The notes under the pieces were generated by a model that worked only from the letters and a program-made list of their open reading frames with translations, made no database searches and was not told the DNA's origin. From the NCBI RefSeq assembly GCF_002257645.1, contig NZ_NQMO01000002.1, positions 310,001-374,000 on the forward strand: a stretch of DNA of 64,000 nt, in the 5' to 3' direction. This DNA is from Paenibacillus sp. XY044. Lineage in GTDB: Bacteria > Bacillota > Bacilli > Paenibacillales > Paenibacillaceae. The position numbers and the translations under genes are program-made. Positions 24,647-33,397 of the stretch are shown here, piece by piece (the first letter of the stretch is position 1; each line of letters starts with the position of its first letter).

Positions 24647-25132
24647 ATGTTTTTCGTCAATGCAAGGGCCATTATTGAACGCGTTCATCGCAACCAAACG
24701 GAAGTCATTCTTCAGACCCGTAACAAGCCGGGCGAAGAATCATTGGAATTGCCAGGAGGGAGATTGGAGCTCTATGAACCGATCCTGGATGGATTAAGAC
24801 GCGAAGTGCGCGAAGAGACGGGGCTCACAATCGTCGAAGTGGAAGGCAGCGAGAAAAGGATCGATACCTGCGGGATCAACCCGGGGTTTGAGGTGGAGTG
24901 TGTCGAACCCTATTGTGTATACCAGACTATCAAAGGTCCGGTTGATTCCATAGGCATGTACTTTTTATGCAGAGCTGAAGGGGCCTTGCTGCGAAATGGC
25001 GATGAAACAGCGGATGTAGGTTGGAGACCGGTCGAGGAGATCTATCGAATGATGAAAGAGGACCCAAGACAGTTTTCCGACGTGGACCGGGCTGGGTTAA
25101 AATATTATTTGAAGCATAAGTTTGGCTGGTGA
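24647..25132 (+). CDS. Nudix hydrolase
   Basis: 161 aa. The Nudix box begins LPGGRLELYEPILDGLRREV and continues REETGLTIVEVEG (about residues 35-62), with the RREVREE metal-binding glutamates intact. The middle portion (DTCGINPGFEVECVEPYCVYQTIKGPVDSIGMYFLCRAEG) is a characteristic insert of a Bacillota Nudix subgroup. RBS GAGGAGGG. Substrate unknown. Confidence 0.88.
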   Translation: MFFVNARAIIERVHRNQTEVILQTRNKPGEESLELPGGRLELYEPILDGLRREVREETGLTIVEVEGSEKRIDTCGINPGFEVECVEPYCVYQTIKGPVDSIGMYFLCRAEGALLRNGDETADVGWRPVEEIYRMMKEDPRQFSDVDRAGLKYYLKHKFGW

Positions 25133-25202
25133 AAGCAGAACCACTGTAGAACCAATGAACATATTCTTAGTTGCAGGTTGGTATAAGAGAGGGAGGAACT
25201 TC

Positions 25203-25850
25203 ATGAACCGCGCATTTATTTTCGACATGGACGGCGTCATTATTGACAGCGAACCGATCCATTTTGACGTGGATATCAAAACGCTGGATTACTTTGGCGT
25301 GACAACGACGGAACAGGAACTGGAGCGGTTTGTCGGGATGACCAATCCCGAGATGCTGGGTATTTTTAGGCAGGAGCACAACCTGGTGCATACGATTCAG
25401 GAAATGATCGAGTATCAACTGAATCTGAAAATGAACATTCTCAACAATCTCGAAATAGAGCCTATAGCAGGCATTCGGGAGCTGATTGCTAAACTGGAAC
25501 AGCAAAATATTCCGATGGCGGTCGCTTCGTCTTCCCCGAGGATTTTTATTGAAGGCGTTCTTGGCAAATTCGGGCTGAGCCATTTTTTCAAGACGGTGGT
25601 CAGCGGTGAAGAGGTTCCGAAAGGAAAACCCGCACCCGATATTTACCTCGAGACGGCGAAGCAGTTGGGAGTCGATCCGCAGAATTGCGTAGTTCTGGAG
25701 GATTCGAGAAACGGTGTGATTGCCGCCAAGAAGGCCGGCATGAAATGCATAGGATATCTGAATCCGAATTCAGGCAACCAGAACCTGGACCAAGCGGATA
25801 TCACCGTTCAATCTTATGATGAAATTAAGTTTGGGGAGATCTTTGAGTAG
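25203..25850 (+). CDS. HAD-superfamily hydrolase, beta-phosphoglucomutase-like
   Basis: 215 aa from the ATG at 25203 (GGGAGGAAC upstream); the longer frame from 25122 overlaps the preceding gene. FDMDGVIIDSEPIHFD is motif I with the second Asp, AVASSSPRIFIEGVLGKFGL motif II, and KGKPAPDIYLETAKQLG with VLEDSRNGVIAAKKAGM motifs III and IV. It matches the YcjU/PgmB branch of subfamily IA, which includes sugar-phosphate mutases and phosphatases; the reaction cannot be told apart by eye. Confidence 0.89.
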   Translation: MNRAFIFDMDGVIIDSEPIHFDVDIKTLDYFGVTTTEQELERFVGMTNPEMLGIFRQEHNLVHTIQEMIEYQLNLKMNILNNLEIEPIAGIRELIAKLEQQNIPMAVASSSPRIFIEGVLGKFGLSHFFKTVVSGEEVPKGKPAPDIYLETAKQLGVDPQNCVVLEDSRNGVIAAKKAGMKCIGYLNPNSGNQNLDQADITVQSYDEIKFGEIFE

Positions 25851-25908
25851 CTAACATGTATGGTTTCCGGTAAGTATTTCGTTATATCTCATGAAGGGGA
25901 AGATCAGG

Positions 25909-26373
25909 ATGCCGATTTGCATAAATCAGAATGGAGATGCGTTTGACGAATTTCTGACTGTTTCCGAAGAAGAAGTGGCCCAAATGAATCTGGATTTTCC
26001 AATCACTCACGCTCTGGTCGTTGCCAGGAATAGAGAAGGATATCTACTCCTCCATAATACATGGAAGAATCACTGGGAGTTACCCGGCGGAATGTTGGAA
26101 CCTGATGAATCCCTTCGAGAATGCGCTATTCGCGAGATGGCTGAGGAGACCAACCAAGCCTCGGATCGAGTTGTATTTAGAGGACTGATGAAGTTCCGGT
26201 TAAAGGACGGCAGGATCGAATATGGCGGACTGTTTTGTGCGGATATTGACCAGGAGAGGCCTTTTGTCATCAATGATGAAGCGAGCAGGATTGTGTACTG
26301 GGATGGGCAAGAAGATATCGGTTATATCGATGAGATCGACAAGGAATTGTTGAATTATTATGAGGCTACCTAA
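25909..26373 (+). CDS. Nudix hydrolase
   Basis: 154 aa from the ATG at 25909; AAGGGGA and CAGG lie upstream, and the ATG at 25891 overlaps that site. The Nudix box is GGMLEPDESLRECAIREMAEET (about residues 58-79). The N-terminal WKNHWELPGG strand is typical of mutT-like 8-oxo-dGTP or ADP-ribose hydrolases, without a basis to choose. Followed closely by the gene at 26392. Confidence 0.87.
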   Translation: MPICINQNGDAFDEFLTVSEEEVAQMNLDFPITHALVVARNREGYLLLHNTWKNHWELPGGMLEPDESLRECAIREMAEETNQASDRVVFRGLMKFRLKDGRIEYGGLFCADIDQERPFVINDEASRIVYWDGQEDIGYIDEIDKELLNYYEAT

Positions 26374-26391
26374 TTCAAAGGAGAGAAGCGC

Positions 26392-26778
26392 ATGAAATCT
26401 CCAGGAGGCTCGACCTACCCCTATTACTATAAAGGCGGAGAAATCCATTGCTTGAAATATGGAAGCAAATACAAAAATCATGATCAGCTTTTTGCCTTGA
26501 TGAGGCAGGAGGAAGCGTTTATTTTTCAACACAGCAACAAGAAGCTGAAGATTTGGGTCGATTTCTACAAAACATCCGTGACGAAGTCCGTGATCCAAGA
26601 ACTGATCCATAACATGGATCGCCTGAATGCCCGTATTCAGAAGCTTTCGTTTGTGGGATTGTCCGGGGTTAATCGGTGGCGAGTCAGACGGGGACTGAAG
26701 AAGCTAAAGCCGGATTACATGGTATCCTATTTCTCGGACCCGGAAGAAGCCAAAACTTGGTTGATTCGCGAAGAATGA
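26392..26778 (+). CDS. Unknown protein, possibly SpoIIAA/STAS-like
   Basis: 128 aa, RBS AAAGGAG. The second half (LKIWVDFYKTSVTKSVIQELIHNMDRL, KLSFVGLSGVNRWRVRRGLK, DYMVSYFSDPEEAKTWLIRE) has the strand-helix rhythm and the final segment of SpoIIAA-like STAS-fold proteins that bind lipids or partners. The assignment is a fold guess only. Its stop is 15 bp before the next start, so it may be co-expressed with the VOC gene. Confidence 0.62.
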   Translation: MKSPGGSTYPYYYKGGEIHCLKYGSKYKNHDQLFALMRQEEAFIFQHSNKKLKIWVDFYKTSVTKSVIQELIHNMDRLNARIQKLSFVGLSGVNRWRVRRGLKKLKPDYMVSYFSDPEEAKTWLIREE

Positions 26779-26792
26779 AGGGGGAAAGTATT

Positions 26793-27179
26793 TTGAACCA
26801 TCTCGTAGAGAACGTGGATCATGTGCAATTGCCTGTGCAAGATATTCCGCAAGCGGTTGAGTGGTATAACAAGGTGCTAGGCCTTGAGATTATGACGGTG
26901 TATGATCACGCAGCTTGGTTAAAATTTACCTCCGGTCCGGTTCTCATGCTGCACCTCAGCACGAAGAATGAGCAGACCTTTTGGCTGGCGGAAGATGAAT
27001 TTCCGATGCCGTCTTTCATGTTTATTACCCGGCAGATTGACCGCCTGCATGATGTCCTGCAGGACAACGAAGTACATATCAGACAGTATGAAGATCACGG
27101 TTTCGGTTGGGTCATCAAATTCGTCGACCCGTTCGGAAATGAACTGGGCGCCTACCAGCCTAAGGAGCAGCCATTGTGA
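26793..27179 (+). CDS. VOC/glyoxalase-fold protein
   Basis: 128 aa from a TTG at 26793 after AAGGGGGAA; the longer frame starting at 26676 overlaps the previous gene and is a shadow. NHLVENVDHVQLPVQDIPQAVEWYNKVLGLE and GFGWVIKFVDPFGNELGAYQP define the VOC fold, with the C-terminal Glu present. Its TGA overlaps the next gene's GTG (GTGA), so translation is coupled to the P-loop kinase. Confidence 0.85.
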   Translation: MNHLVENVDHVQLPVQDIPQAVEWYNKVLGLEIMTVYDHAAWLKFTSGPVLMLHLSTKNEQTFWLAEDEFPMPSFMFITRQIDRLHDVLQDNEVHIRQYEDHGFGWVIKFVDPFGNELGAYQPKEQPL

Positions 27180-27730
27180 AAAGGCTCGTCATCCTGACCG
27201 TTGGGGTAACCCACAGCGGCAAAACGACATTTGCCCAAGCTTTGGAAGGACAACTGCAAAACTCCCTGGTCATTGATCAGGACAACCATGCGGATTTTAT
27301 CAATACCCATTACCGGGCACTGCTGCCGAAACAGGGACCCAATCGGATCAAATATGCCGTGACTCAGACCATTGTGGATTATGCGGTAAACCAGACCTCC
27401 TATCACCTCATCCTGTGCAATTCCAACCGCCATCGTCATGCCCGCCTCAAACAGATCGAATATTACCGAAACCACGGGTTTACGACGGTTGTCGTATATT
27501 TTGACCTTCCGGATGCCGTCCTTCAAGAACGGGTGGCTTACAGCCAGCGCAGCACCACCATCTTCAGCAAGGTCTCTTCTTTTCAAGAGGTTCTGGATCG
27601 GCAGCAGGCGGAGTCTGCAGACAGCGGCGTCATAAAGCCAACGGCGGAAGAAGCGGACCATTTCTTTGTGATCCGGAACGGTGATGATGTCGGGGCTGTT
27701 ATCCGTCAGGTTGCTGAACTGGTGGAGTAA
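27176..27730 (+). CDS. P-loop ATPase/kinase, zeta-toxin-like fold
   Basis: 184 aa from GTG 27176, overlapping the VOC gene by 4 nt. Walker A is GVTHSGKTTFA (10-20). LVIDQDNHADFINTHYRALLP and HLILCNSNRHRHARLKQIEYYRNHGFTTVVVYFDLP match small P-loop kinases in which a base contacts the phosphate donor and a helix binds the acceptor. Substrate unknown; coupling to a VOC gene suggests joint handling of a small molecule. Confidence 0.78.
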   Translation: MKRLVILTVGVTHSGKTTFAQALEGQLQNSLVIDQDNHADFINTHYRALLPKQGPNRIKYAVTQTIVDYAVNQTSYHLILCNSNRHRHARLKQIEYYRNHGFTTVVVYFDLPDAVLQERVAYSQRSTTIFSKVSSFQEVLDRQQAESADSGVIKPTAEEADHFFVIRNGDDVGAVIRQVAELVE

Positions 27731-27791
27731 AACGTGCTAATTCATGCCACTACGCTCAAGAAGATAACCCCCATAAGGAGGCCATACGATT

Positions 27792-28388
27792 TTGAACACG
27801 GAACTACTATTTAATACCTTTCCTAGCTTACATAACGACAGTATCGAACTCGGTAAAATCGAACCGGCCTATCTAGATGACCTATACGCGATTTATTCCA
27901 ACGACCGCGTGTTTGACTACTGCGGGATCCTACCCAAGCACAATAAAGATACCGTGAACAAAATGATCGGACACTTTGAACGTGACTACAACAAAAAGGC
28001 GAGAGTAAAATGGGGCATCTTTATCCCCGGTTCTCCTCAAAAGCTGGTTGGCATCACCGAATTGTATGACATCAACTCCAAGGTGAATATGATGACCATC
28101 GGCTACTTTTTAAATGAACATTATTGGGGCCAGGGCATCGCCACGAAGGTGGTGCAGCTGCTGACCGGCTATTTATTCGAACAGGTGGGGGTCAATCGGC
28201 TGCAGGCTGAGGTGATGCCGGCCAACGATGCCTCAAAGCGCGTGCTGCAGAAGAACGGTTTTATGCTGGAAGGGACGTTAAGGCAGGCCACCGTCTGGTC
28301 GGGTAAAGGCGTTGTCGATTTGGAGATCTATAGCTTACTGAGGGAAGAGTATGCTGCATCCCATGCAGCATTGAGCAGTTCAATATAA
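27792..28388 (+). CDS. GNAT family N-acetyltransferase (RimJ/RimL-like)
   Basis: 198 aa from a TTG start, 10 nt after AAGGAGG. IELGKIEPAYLDDLYAIYSNDRVFDYCG opens as in RimL-type enzymes, MTIGYFLNEHYWGQGIATKVVQLLTGYLF is motif A, and VNRLQAEVMPANDASKRVLQKNGFMLEGTLRQA is the strongly conserved terminal block. The target may be a protein N-terminus or an amine drug. Confidence 0.89.
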   Translation: MNTELLFNTFPSLHNDSIELGKIEPAYLDDLYAIYSNDRVFDYCGILPKHNKDTVNKMIGHFERDYNKKARVKWGIFIPGSPQKLVGITELYDINSKVNMMTIGYFLNEHYWGQGIATKVVQLLTGYLFEQVGVNRLQAEVMPANDASKRVLQKNGFMLEGTLRQATVWSGKGVVDLEIYSLLREEYAASHAALSSSI

Positions 28389-28452
28389 GAGGGGCCGGGG
28401 CTCGTATCGGATAAGCGGTCACCTAGTAGACCATTTTGAGAGGATGATTCCG

Positions 28453-29034
28453 ATGAAAATTGCGCTGGTCTTGTTCAATGGCGTTACGTTTCTGGATTTT
28501 GTCGGCTTTTATGATGTTATTTACCGCTTGCGGCAGTTTGAGCCAACGAAAGATACGACATGGGACATTTGCGGCTTAACGGAGGAAGTAACCGATGAAC
28601 TGGGGATGCGGGTCAGTGTGAATGTGATCCGGCCTGATTTATCGGCGTTTGACCTAGTGTTCATCCCTGGGGGAATGGGGACGCGAAAGCTGCGAGAGGA
28701 TCCGGACTTTATCGACTGGATTCGAACGGCTAAATCGGCTGAATTCAAAGTATCCGTATGCACGGGTTCGCTGCTGTGGGGAGCTGCGGGATTTTTGAAA
28801 GGAAGGAAAGCGACGACACATCCCAACGTCTACGATTTATTGCAGCCTTACTGTGAAGAGGTGGTTCACGCCCGAATTGTAAAAGATGGACATTTCATCA
28901 CGGCCGGCGGGGTGGCCACCTCGATTGATTTGGGTGTATACGTCATTGAACGATTTGCGGGAGCCGAAGCGGCGCAGCTCGTGAAAAAGCAGATCGATTA
29001 CCCTTATCAAGCCGTTGGTATCGTAGAGGTATGA
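28453..29034 (+). CDS. DJ-1/PfpI family protein
   Basis: 193 aa from the ATG at 28453 (GAGAGGA upstream). VLFNGVTFLDFVGFYDVIYRL, DLVFIPGGMGTRKL and FKVSVCTGSLLWGAAGFLKGRKATTHP (Cys103 at the nucleophile elbow) define the class I glutamine-amidotransferase-like/DJ-1 fold. The closing ATSIDLGVYVIERFAGAEAA block is typical of the isonitrile hydratase-like/transcriptional-regulator branch; here there is no DNA-binding domain. Probably a small-molecule hydrolase or chaperone. Confidence 0.86.
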   Translation: MKIALVLFNGVTFLDFVGFYDVIYRLRQFEPTKDTTWDICGLTEEVTDELGMRVSVNVIRPDLSAFDLVFIPGGMGTRKLREDPDFIDWIRTAKSAEFKVSVCTGSLLWGAAGFLKGRKATTHPNVYDLLQPYCEEVVHARIVKDGHFITAGGVATSIDLGVYVIERFAGAEAAQLVKKQIDYPYQAVGIVEV

Positions 29035-29170
29035 CCGGGTTCGCGCGGGTTCGCTGCCAGCCTTAGGTGATTCACGGGCTGTATACATTGTTTTTATTTT
29101 CCGGAAATGATAACTTGAAGTAATGACCAACGGACGAAGTTGGATTTTATACTCAGGAGTGTTAACGGAA

Positions 29171-30103
29171 ATGACAATCGCCAAGAACTTAACTGAACTT
29201 ATAGGAAATACACCGCTGCTGGAGTTGGGCCATGTGATGGAGAAGCACGAGCTTCAGGCGACTCTCATTGCTAAACTGGAATATTTCAACCCTGCGGGCA
29301 GCGTAAAGGACCGCATCGGTTATGCCATGATCAAGGATGCCGAGGAACGCGGACTGCTGAACAAGGACTCGGTGATCATCGAGCCGACGAGCGGAAATAC
29401 CGGGGTAGGCCTGGCTTTTGCGGCAGCGGCTCTGGGTTACAAGCTGATCATTACCCTGCCGGAGAGCTTTAGCTTGGAGCGCCGCAAGCTGCTGCTTGCG
29501 CTTGGAGCCGAGCTGGTGCTGACACCGGCTAATGAGGGAATGGGAGGCGCCATCCGCAAAGCCGAAGAAATCGCGGCATCCACCCCGAACTCGTTTATTC
29601 CGCAGCAATTTAACAACCCGGCCAATCCGGCGATTCACCGGAAGACGACGGCGGAGGAGATCTGGAGAGATACCGGCGGAGACGTGGATATTTTCATCAG
29701 CGGCGTCGGTACAGGCGGCACCATCACCGGGGTTGGCGAAGTGCTTAAGGAAAGAAATCCGTCCGTGCGGATCGTGGCGGTGGAGCCTTTTTCATCGGCG
29801 GTTCTTTCCGGAGGGAAGAAGGGAGCTCACCAGATTCAGGGCATCGGGGCAGGCTTTGTTCCGGATAACTTCAATCCTTCCATCGTAGATGAGATCATCC
29901 AGGTTAAGGACGAAGACGCACTGGAAACGGCCCGTTCGCTGTCCAGATGGGAAGGGTTGCTGGTGGGCATTTCGTCCGGGGCAGCCGTTTACGCGGCCAT
30001 TCAACTGGCCAAAAGACCGGAGCATCACAATAAACGGATAGTAGTTCTGCTGCCTGATACAGGGGAAAGATATCTCTCGACGCCTCTTTTTCCTAACGTA
30101 TAA
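29171..30103 (+). CDS. cysK: Cysteine synthase A (O-acetylserine sulfhydrylase)
   Basis: 310 aa, the usual CysK length, from the ATG at 29171; the frame from 29123 adds an unlikely extension. PLP-binding Lys46 lies in [11 protein letters not shown], the substrate loop is [15 protein letters not shown], and [16 protein letters not shown] is the phosphate-binding loop; [11 protein letters not shown] is the C-terminal PLP contact. It makes cysteine from O-acetyl-L-serine and sulfide. It is alone, not in a cys operon, so it could be a second copy. Confidence 0.93.
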   Translation: MTIAKNLTELIGNTPLLELGHVMEKHELQATLIAKLEYFNPAGSVKDRIGYAMIKDAEERGLLNKDSVIIEPTSGNTGVGLAFAAAALGYKLIITLPESFSLERRKLLLALGAELVLTPANEGMGGAIRKAEEIAASTPNSFIPQQFNNPANPAIHRKTTAEEIWRDTGGDVDIFISGVGTGGTITGVGEVLKERNPSVRIVAVEPFSSAVLSGGKKGAHQIQGIGAGFVPDNFNPSIVDEIIQVKDEDALETARSLSRWEGLLVGISSGAAVYAAIQLAKRPEHHNKRIVVLLPDTGERYLSTPLFPNV

Positions 30104-30154
30104 TGAGGTCAGTACCGGGGACGATCATGCTTTCATATGGAAGGGGAGAGCTGT

Positions 30155-30541
30155 ATGGCTCAAATTAAAATTTTCGGTCTGCGCTCAACGCTGAAGCCGA
30201 TCCAGAGTGCTTTCTCGGATGTGCTTCATACTTGTGCCGTGGATGCGCTGCATCTGCCTCAGGATAAAAGGTTTCACCGGTTCTTTTTCATGGATGAAGA
30301 AGACTTCATTTACCCCGGTGACCGCACCGACAAATATACGATTATTGAAATCAGCATGTTCGAAGGACGATCGGCTGCCGTGAAGAAGCAGCTGATCCAG
30401 CTCCTATTCGACAGAATCTCCGCTCTTGGGATCGGCGTTTCGGACCTGGAAATCACGATTTTTGAAACACCGAAAGCGAATTGGGGAATTCGCGGCGTCC
30501 CGGGTGACGAGCTGCATCTCAATTATCGGGTGGACGTGTAG
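30155..30541 (+). CDS. Tautomerase-superfamily protein
   Basis: 128 aa from the ATG at 30155 (AGGGGAGAG upstream). QIKIFGLRSTLKPIQSAFSDVLHTCAVDAL, DKYTIIEISMFEGRSAAVKKQLIQLLFDRI and DLEITIFETPKANWGIRGVPGDE match the tautomerase_2/4-oxalocrotonate tautomerase-like fold. The second residue is Ala instead of the catalytic Pro1 used by these enzymes, so it may be inactive as a tautomerase or use other chemistry. Confidence 0.78.
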   Translation: MAQIKIFGLRSTLKPIQSAFSDVLHTCAVDALHLPQDKRFHRFFFMDEEDFIYPGDRTDKYTIIEISMFEGRSAAVKKQLIQLLFDRISALGIGVSDLEITIFETPKANWGIRGVPGDELHLNYRVDV

Positions 30542-30601
30542 AAAGCAGGTAGGCGGGAATGGACAGGGAAATCATAACAGGCATGCCGGAGGAGGTAAGC
30601 A

Positions 30602-31372
30602 GTGAAAGAGATCATAAAACAGAGCTTAGTAGAAATTGAACAGAAGCATCAGGTTAAAATTCTTTTCGCTGTGGAATCAGGAAGCCGTGCGTGGGGTTTT
30701 CCTTCCAAGGACAGCGACTACGATGTCCGTTTTATCTATCTGAACAGACCGGAATGGTACCTGTCTATCGATGATAAAAGGGACGTTATCGAACTGCCGA
30801 TCAACGATATGCTGGATATCAACGGATGGGACATTCGAAAAGCGCTGAAGCTGTTTAGAAAGTCTAATCCCCCGCTGTTAGAATGGCTCGTTTCTGACAT
30901 CGTTTATGATGAAAACTATGGGTTTAGAGACGAATTGTTAGGCATCAAAGAGAAGGTTTTTTCTCCCAAAGCATCCATGCATCATTATCTAAGCATGGCC
31001 CAAGGTAATTTTCGTGAGTATTTGCGCGGTGAGCATGTGAAGATTAAAAAGTACTTCTATGTGCTGCGGCCGATTCTAGCCTGCAAATGGATCGAAAAGT
31101 ATAACACGAGTCCTCCGATTCTCTTTCAAGATCTCGTTGCGGATTTAATTTCAGATAGGCCTCTTTTAGATGAGGTTCATTCGCTCTTAAGTCGCAAGAT
31201 GGCTGGGGAGGAACTGGATTATGAAAAGCGGATCGATCGCATCAATGACTTTATCGAAGCCGAAATCGAGCACATTATCGATTTTTTAAAGGACTTTAAG
31301 ACAGATCTTCAAGATCCGACTCCATGGCTGGATGAATTATTTCGAAAATATTTGAAGGTGGTTTGGAGTTAG
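30602..31372 (+). CDS. Nucleotidyltransferase-superfamily protein (RlaP/YcgL type)
   Basis: 256 aa from a GTG start after GGAGGTAAGCA. The motif VESGSRAWGFPSKDSDYDVRFIYL (about 25-48) contains the Gly-Ser and Asp-x-Asp that hold nucleotide and metal in polymerase-beta-like nucleotidyltransferases. LEWLVSDIVYDE, YLSMAQGNFREYL and YVLRPILACKWIE are characteristic of the family recorded as RNA-repair-linked RlaP. Substrate unknown; an RNA-end role is from family association only. Confidence 0.85.
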   Translation: MKEIIKQSLVEIEQKHQVKILFAVESGSRAWGFPSKDSDYDVRFIYLNRPEWYLSIDDKRDVIELPINDMLDINGWDIRKALKLFRKSNPPLLEWLVSDIVYDENYGFRDELLGIKEKVFSPKASMHHYLSMAQGNFREYLRGEHVKIKKYFYVLRPILACKWIEKYNTSPPILFQDLVADLISDRPLLDEVHSLLSRKMAGEELDYEKRIDRINDFIEAEIEHIIDFLKDFKTDLQDPTPWLDELFRKYLKVVWS

Positions 31373-31405
31373 TGCAAGCAGTTATAACGATTGGAGGACG
31401 ATCAC

Positions 31406-31543
31406 ATGCTATTTCTGTTTGTCATCCTGCTGATCGCTTTGGTTGCCATCATCAGCAATCAATATGCAAGCCTGAAGAAGATGGATGCGCTGCAGCAAAC
31501 TCTGCGGGAAATCAGCGAAAAATTAAGCGACCGCAGCAGGTAG
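31406..31543 (+). CDS. Small single-pass membrane protein (45 aa)
   Basis: ATG 31406 lies 7 nt after GGAGG. The product starts MLFLFVILLIALVAIISNQY and continues with a short charged helix (LKKMDALQQTLREISEKLSDRSR) that has heptad-like spacing. One transmembrane helix covers residues 1-17 and the remainder could form a coiled coil in the cytosol. No antisense promoter or toxin-like basic tail was seen. Missed by length-limited gene calling. Confidence 0.68.
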   Translation: MLFLFVILLIALVAIISNQYASLKKMDALQQTLREISEKLSDRSR

Positions 31544-31649
31544 TAACGCCGCCATACATCCCATCCCTATACATCAAGTTGTTGACATGGAGAAAGAGAG
31601 GTGTCCCGCGTGGATCCCTCTCTTTTGTGTCGCCAGGAAAGGAGCCAGA

Positions 31650-32195
31650 ATGGAAAACCAGTGGAGAATCGCGCCGTACGATCCGGCATGGACAAATCTC
31701 TTTTCTGAATTGGGGAAGAAATTAAGAGGAGCCTTAGGGGAGACGGCCGTCCGAATCGACCATGTGGGATCGACCTCGATTGCCGGGATGGATGCGAAGC
31801 CGATTGTAGATATTCAGGTGTCGGTTGCGGCACTGCAGGATGTTGCCCGTTATCGGGCAGAGATCGAATCCGTCGGTTTTGTGCACAGGGAGGATAATCC
31901 TGACTTGACGAAAAAGTACTTTCGTGAAGTTCCAGGCAATCGCAGGACACATATCCATGTACGGCAGGCAGGGAGCTGGTCCGAACAGCTCACTTTATTA
32001 TTCAGGGACTACCTGCGCGAGCATCCCCAAGACTGCCGGCGTTATGCGGCCGAGAAGCATCGCCTGATGCAGCTGTTTCAGCATGAACGCGAGAAATACG
32101 TGGAGGGGAAGGGGCCCGTCGTATGGGAGATTCTGCGGAGAGCCCATGAGTGGTCGCAAGCGACCGGCTGGACCCCGCCGAAATCAGACGCATAG
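31650..32195 (+). CDS. GrpB family protein (UPF0157)
   Basis: 181 aa from the ATG at 31650 (AAGGAG 7 nt upstream). WRIAPYDPAWTNLFSELGKKLR, VRIDHVGSTSIAGMDAKPIVDIQV and RRTHIHVRQAGS are the GrpB signature blocks; the HVGSTSI and DIQV parts make it a nucleotidyltransferase-fold relative. Found widely next to acetyltransferases and Nudix enzymes, with no proven reaction. A hairpin (GAGAGG/CCTCTC, 31595-31621) lies in the leader. Confidence 0.87.
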   Translation: MENQWRIAPYDPAWTNLFSELGKKLRGALGETAVRIDHVGSTSIAGMDAKPIVDIQVSVAALQDVARYRAEIESVGFVHREDNPDLTKKYFREVPGNRRTHIHVRQAGSWSEQLTLLFRDYLREHPQDCRRYAAEKHRLMQLFQHEREKYVEGKGPVVWEILRRAHEWSQATGWTPPKSDA

Positions 32196-32251
32196 CGGGG
32201 CGGACATCAGTTTGCCACTGGATTGTAACCACCATGCTGAGGCAGACCCCT

Positions 32252-32276
32252 GTTTAATATTTCTCCATACGGTTAA
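32252..32276 (+). promoter_or_regulatory. Candidate general-stress (sigma-B-like) promoter
   Basis: GTTTAA, 13 nt, GGTTAA upstream of the KGG-repeat gene, compared with the B. subtilis sigma-B consensus GTTTAA and GGGTAT. The match is perfect in the first and 4 of 6 in the second hexamer, so this is only suggestive. Confidence 0.3.
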
Positions 32277-32324
32277 ATACATGGCGTGAAGGAAATTCCT
32301 AAAAATTCAGAGGAGTGATGGATC

Positions 32325-32534
32325 ATGGCAAATAACCAAAATGGCAAAATGAGTCGGGAAGAAAGAGGCCGTATGGGGGGAGAAGCCACGGCGAAAAATC
32401 ATGACAAAGAATTTTATCAGGAAATCGGCCGCAAGGGCGGGGAAGCCACATCCGAGTCGCATGACAAGGATTTTTACCGCAAGATCGGTGAAAAAGGCGG
32501 CGAAGCCCGATCACGTCAACGGGACAACGATTAA
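32325..32534 (+). CDS. KGG-repeat general stress protein (GsiB-like)
   Basis: 69 aa, made of three repeats of about 20 residues: GRMGGEATAKNHDKEFYQEI, GRKGGEATSESHDKDFYRKI and GEKGGEARSRQRDND. This is the stress-induced KGG repeat of GsiB/YciG-type hydrophilins, which protect cells during desiccation or starvation. Highly hydrophilic and probably disordered. RBS GAGGAG. A candidate stress promoter lies upstream. Confidence 0.9.
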   Translation: MANNQNGKMSREERGRMGGEATAKNHDKEFYQEIGRKGGEATSESHDKDFYRKIGEKGGEARSRQRDND

Positions 32535-32644
32535 TACGATGACCCCTTAATTGGAATATCGCTTTAGGGTATACGGCGCTTAAAGCGGGTTTTTCGAAGG
32601 AAAACCGGCCCCGGTACCCCGTGGGAGCCCAGTCAAAGAACAAG

Positions 32645-32678
32645 GCCCGAGATCTCTCGGGCTTTGTTCTTTTTATTT
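32645..32678 (+). terminator. Rho-independent terminator
   Basis: GCCCGAGA/TCTCGGGC with a 2-nt centre, followed by TTTGTTCTTTTTATTTT. It ends the region after the KGG gene. Confidence 0.75.
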
Positions 32679-32749
32679 TGCAAAAAACGATTGAACTTTG
32701 GAGGCAGACTTGTTACTATAGCCCTTAAATACATACGGGGTGGATATAA

Positions 32750-33187
32750 ATGGAAAACAATTTTGATGATGTAGTGATCAGCACCGACAAGTCAAAACTG
32801 GACGTGGAGAAGGTTTGCGATTTTCTGTCGAGGAGCTATTGGGCGGATAAACGGCCCAGAGAGAGAATTCTGAAATCGATCGAAAATTCCATTTGTTACG
32901 GGGCTTATATCGGAGACAGGCTGGTCGGTTTTGCGAGGGTTGTGACCGACGGGGCAACGATGTATTGGTTGTGTGATGTGTTTGTGGATGAGGAATACAG
33001 GGGGCACGGCATCGGGAAAAAGCTCGTCGGGACGATTACCAACTCCGATGAGTTCAAAGATTTGAACGGCCTCCTCGGCACGAAAGACGCTCACGGGTTG
33101 TATGAACAATACCATTTTAAAAGAATGGAAATGATGCGGAGAACGGCGGATTACATCAGAAATATGGATACGAGCGGCTCTGTATAA
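32750..33187 (+). CDS. GNAT family N-acetyltransferase
   Basis: 145 aa. VCDFLSRSYWADKRPRERILKSIENSICYGAY, LVGFARVVTDGATMYWLCDVFVDEEYRGHGIGKKLV (motif A RGHGIGK) and the LLGTKDAHGLYEQYHFKRMEMMRR end match a common GNAT subgroup in Bacilli that uses a Tyr near the C-terminus (LYEQYHF). Substrate unknown. Confidence 0.89.
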   Translation: MENNFDDVVISTDKSKLDVEKVCDFLSRSYWADKRPRERILKSIENSICYGAYIGDRLVGFARVVTDGATMYWLCDVFVDEEYRGHGIGKKLVGTITNSDEFKDLNGLLGTKDAHGLYEQYHFKRMEMMRRTADYIRNMDTSGSV

Positions 33188-33223
33188 AACGATCCGTATC
33201 GATCAGAAAGGATAACCAGCAGC

Positions 33224-33397
33224 AGATGGCCCCGTGGGGGATTATGGACAAAGCATCGGGCAAGCTGATTGGAACCTGCGGGTTTGTGAGTTGGGATGCG
33301 AATCAAGTCGGGCATGCAGTTTGAAGGCCTGTTAAGAAAAAGCATATTTACGAAAGGCGTCTATCAGGATTTGAAGTTGTATGCCCTAGTTAAATAG
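33224..33397 (+). pseudogene. Decayed RimJ/RimL-type GNAT gene (internal deletion)
   Basis: Two fragments of a GNAT protein remain. In one frame MAPWGIMDKASGKLIGTCGFVSWDAN is the N-terminal strand pair, stopping at a TGA. In another frame [27 protein letters not shown] is the C-terminal end (to TAG at 33395). The whole acetyl-CoA-binding middle, roughly 60-70 codons, is missing, so a deletion has fused both ends out of frame. Confidence 0.7.
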
